The position numbers and the translations under genes are program-made. A stretch of 34,895 nt of DNA from Alistipes sp. (lineage in GTDB: Bacteria > Bacteroidota > Bacteroidia > Bacteroidales > Rikenellaceae): positions 1 to 34,895 of the forward strand of contig JAFUOK010000021.1 in the NCBI GenBank assembly GCA_017481925.1, written 5' to 3'. How positions within the stretch are numbered: the first letter of the stretch is position 1; each line of letters opens with the position of its first letter. This document shows, in pieces, positions 32,644 through 34,895 of this stretch. Under the pieces are notes generated by a model that saw only the letters and a program-made list of their open reading frames with translations, made no database searches and was not told the DNA's origin.

Positions 32644-34895
32644 ACCTATTCGCTATACACTCCTGTTCATAGCCACTGCGCTATATTCCTTTGCCTCAGC
32701 GCAGTCGCTCCCGACCGACACTCGTCTCGACATTGCCGATATGCTCACACGCATCGTCAGCCGTGAGGTGCTCGGCGGCTCGGTAAAGGTCGATCGTTCA
32801 CGCGTGGCGGGCGACAAGGTCGAAATACACGCCTCGATAGGCCTGTCGTATTACCCCTTCCGCGAGGATAATGTGCAGGCTATATATGATTCGGTGCGTA
32901 TGCTTCTGCCCGAGCGATATGCCGACTACAACATTTCGATCATCACCGATCGTCACCGTATCGAGGAGCTGATTCCCACCTATTACCGCACGAAAAATCT
33001 CAATGCCATACGCTTCACCAACCGTTCGGAGCAGCCTCTGGTGCGCCGTCTATCGACGGAGAATCATCCTGTCGAGGGACTTGCGGGGCGTCACGTGGCT
33101 ATGTGGCAGAGCCACGGCCGATATTTCGAGCAGGATGAGAATATCTGGCGCTGGCAACGTTCACGACTGTGGGAGACCGTAGAGGATCTTTTTACACAGA
33201 GCTTCGTCTTGCCTTACCTTGTGCCTATGCTCGAAAATGCAGGTGCTAACGTACTGCTGCCCCGCGAGCGTGATGTGCAGACCACAGAGATAATTATCGA
33301 CAATGACGAGGGTATCGACCAGAGCCGTTATGTGGAAAAGAATGGCTCAAAGAAGTGGAGTGATGCAGGCACTGGTTTTGCTCATAAGCGCGAGGTGTAT
33401 CTCACGGGGCAAAATCCTTTCCGTGAGGGTAGTGCACGCTCTACCGAAACCATTACTTCAGGCAATGAAAGTCTCTCGGAGTGGCACGCCGCAATCCCCG
33501 AAACGGGTCGCTATGCGGTATATGTATCGTATAAGAGCAGCGGCGACAAGAGCACGTCGGATGCCACCTACACCGTACACCACGCGGGTGGCGAGAGCCG
33601 CTTTGCCGTCAATCAGCAGATGGGTGGAGGAATGTGGATATATCTCGGCCACTTCACCTTCAACGAGGGCGACGAGAAGTGCCTCGTATCGCTTACAAAC
33701 AAGAGCGAGCGTGAGGGGCAGACCATCTCGGCCGATGCTGTGAAGATTGGTGGCGGCTATGGCAATGTGGCACGCTCGGCAAGCCCTAAATTCCAGAAGG
33801 AGGATATAATCTACGAGGCCACCACAAGCGAATACCCCCGCTTCTGCGAGGGTGCCCGTTATTGGTTGCAATGGTCTGGCTTTGAGGAGGATGTATATAC
33901 TCCCAAAGAGAATCTTGACGACTACAAGGACGACTATATGTCGCGTGCCCACTGGGTCAATGCACTGATGGGCGGTTCGGAGCGTCTGCCCGACGAGGAG
34001 GGTAAGTCAATACCTATCGATATGGTTCTGGCCTTCCACTCCGATGCGGGAGTACGCCTCAATGACGATATTATCGGCACACTGGGCATCTACTACACCA
34101 AGGACAACAAGGGCCGTTTCGAAGGTGGTGCCGACCGCTACCTCTCGCGCGATTTGACCGATATTGTTATGACGCAGATTGTGGGCGACATCCGCGCCAA
34201 GGCCGAGCCCAACTGGAGCCGCCGAGGTATGTGGAACCGCTCATACTATGAGGCACGCGTGCCCAGCGCACCCACTATGCTTCTGGAGTCGATGTCGCAC
34301 CAGAACTTCGCCGATATGCGCTACGGTAACGATCCCCGCTTTAAATTCCTCGTAAGCCGAGCTATCTACAAAGGCATACTACGCTACATATCAAGCCAAT
34401 ACAATACTCCCTACACCGTACAGCCCCTGCCCGTTGAGCGTTTCAGCGCAACCTTTGCAGACGCAACATCGAGTGACGTTATACTTAAATGGAAGGGCGT
34501 GGAGGATGATCTGGAGCTTACGGCCTCACCCGAGTATTATATCGTCTATACCCGCATTGACGATGGCGACTTCGACGCCGGACGCAGGGTAGATGGCGAG
34601 CAGATAACCTTGAAGCAGGAGGTCGGTCACACATACTCCTACCGTGTGACGGCTGTAAACAAGGGTGGCGAGAGCTTCCCGAGCGAGACACTTTCGGCTC
34701 ACCGTGTAGCAAACGAGCGTGGCCGTGTGCTTGTCGTAAATGGTTTTGACCGCATCAGCGCTCCGCTCCACATTCAGGGCGACTCGCTGGCAGGCTTCTA
34801 CAACAATTACGACTCGGGCGTAGCCTACATCGAGGACATATCGTTCACGGGCGAGCAGCGCAACTTCGACCGTCTGCTCTCACGTTCGGAGAACG
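32636..34895 (+). CDS. Secreted N-acetylmuramoyl-L-alanine amidase-like protein with golvesin-type and FN3 domains, 3' end cut
   Basis: The gene starts at the ATG at 32636, inside the symporter's 3' end, and runs off the window after 753 codons. A signal peptide ends at about residue 22 (FASAQ). Segments at about 150-205 (MWQSHGRYFE and NVLLPRERD) and 460-560 (AFHSDAG and MLLESMSHQN) line up with the zinc histidines and catalytic glutamate of amidase_3 enzymes. A golvesin C-terminal-like domain (about 220-375; GIDQSRYVEKNG to AVKIGGGYG) sits between them. A fibronectin type III domain (about 600-690) follows, then RVLVVNGFDRISAP, the start of a further domain. Databases often label such proteins 'xanthan lyase', for which there is no evidence here. 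It probably acts in the periplasm or outside the cell. Confidence 0.78.
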   Translation, partial: MNKPIRYTLLFIATALYSFASAQSLPTDTRLDIADMLTRIVSREVLGGSVKVDRSRVAGDKVEIHASIGLSYYPFREDNVQAIYDSVRMLLPERYADYNISIITDRHRIEELIPTYYRTKNLNAIRFTNRSEQPLVRRLSTENHPVEGLAGRHVAMWQSHGRYFEQDENIWRWQRSRLWETVEDLFTQSFVLPYLVPMLENAGANVLLPRERDVQTTEIIIDNDEGIDQSRYVEKNGSKKWSDAGTGFAHKREVYLTGQNPFREGSARSTETITSGNESLSEWHAAIPETGRYAVYVSYKSSGDKSTSDATYTVHHAGGESRFAVNQQMGGGMWIYLGHFTFNEGDEKCLVSLTNKSEREGQTISADAVKIGGGYGNVARSASPKFQKEDIIYEATTSEYPRFCEGARYWLQWSGFEEDVYTPKENLDDYKDDYMSRAHWVNALMGGSERLPDEEGKSIPIDMVLAFHSDAGVRLNDDIIGTLGIYYTKDNKGRFEGGADRYLSRDLTDIVMTQIVGDIRAKAEPNWSRRGMWNRSYYEARVPSAPTMLLESMSHQNFADMRYGNDPRFKFLVSRAIYKGILRYISSQYNTPYTVQPLPVERFSATFADATSSDVILKWKGVEDDLELTASPEYYIVYTRIDDGDFDAGRRVDGEQITLKQEVGHTYSYRVTAVNKGGESFPSETLSAHRVANERGRVLVVNGFDRISAPLHIQGDSLAGFYNNYDSGVAYIEDISFTGEQRNFDRLLSRSEN

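Overview
The window is about 34.9 kb of chromosome from a member of Bacteroidota, order Bacteroidales. Nearly every upstream region carries the Bacteroidota promoter signature (a TAnnTTTG -7 box, sometimes with a TTTG/TTG -33 box about 19-22 bp upstream), and Shine-Dalgarno sites are weak or absent. The gene content also fits: a PUR-like DUF3276 protein, rubrerythrin, a biotin-dependent OadA/PycB, the MFS-kinase-MurQ trio known from Tannerella, and a golvesin-domain 'xanthan lyase-like' protein. The moderately high GC is compatible with Rikenellaceae/Alistipes-like bacteria, but I cannot fix the genus from the sequence alone.

Layout. 1-5490, minus strand: hisS, an S41 protease, a DUF3276 PUR-like protein and mnmA are tightly spaced. 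dedA and aroE (cut by the window edge) follow from their own promoter. 5597-7276: ettA (ABC-F). 7546-8121, plus strand: rubrerythrin, followed by a strongly structured 3' region. 8339-11075, minus strand: a CapA-like metallophosphatase and a DcaP-like porin, separated by a MITE-like element and a dispersed terminator-like hairpin. 11215-12393, plus strand: a membrane metallophosphoesterase. 12544-12617: tRNA-Asp(GTC). 12655-13242 has no gene but holds several structured repeats. 13243-16954: an operon of a BASS-type transporter, a PlsC-like acyltransferase and an Omp85-type barrel. 17027-18187, minus strand: a DUF819 membrane protein, divergent from the plus-strand murT-murK-murQ operon (18337-21250).

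21305-27315, minus strand: a six-gene unit consisting of an omega-amidase-like nitrilase, iorA, iorB, an aminotransferase, a phenylacetate-CoA ligase and an ACT protein. 27389-28966: rmuC. 29126-31006: oadA/pycB. 31183-34895, plus strand: a sodium:solute symporter overlapping the start of a large secreted amidase/golvesin-domain protein that runs off the window.

Functional themes. (1) Peptidoglycan: murTKQ salvages MurNAc, and the last gene looks like a secreted MurNAc-L-alanine amidase-type enzyme co-transcribed with a symporter. (2) Aromatic metabolism: the six-gene unit can interconvert arylacetates, arylacetyl-CoA, arylpyruvates and aromatic amino acids; the amidase suggests that glutamine-driven transamination pulls it toward amino-acid synthesis. 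(3) Translation and RNA: hisS, mnmA, a PUR protein, ettA and a tRNA. The most unusual DNA is non-coding: a four-way-junction palindrome, inverted arrays of 9-mers, a MITE-like unit and a candidate 3' UTR RNA.
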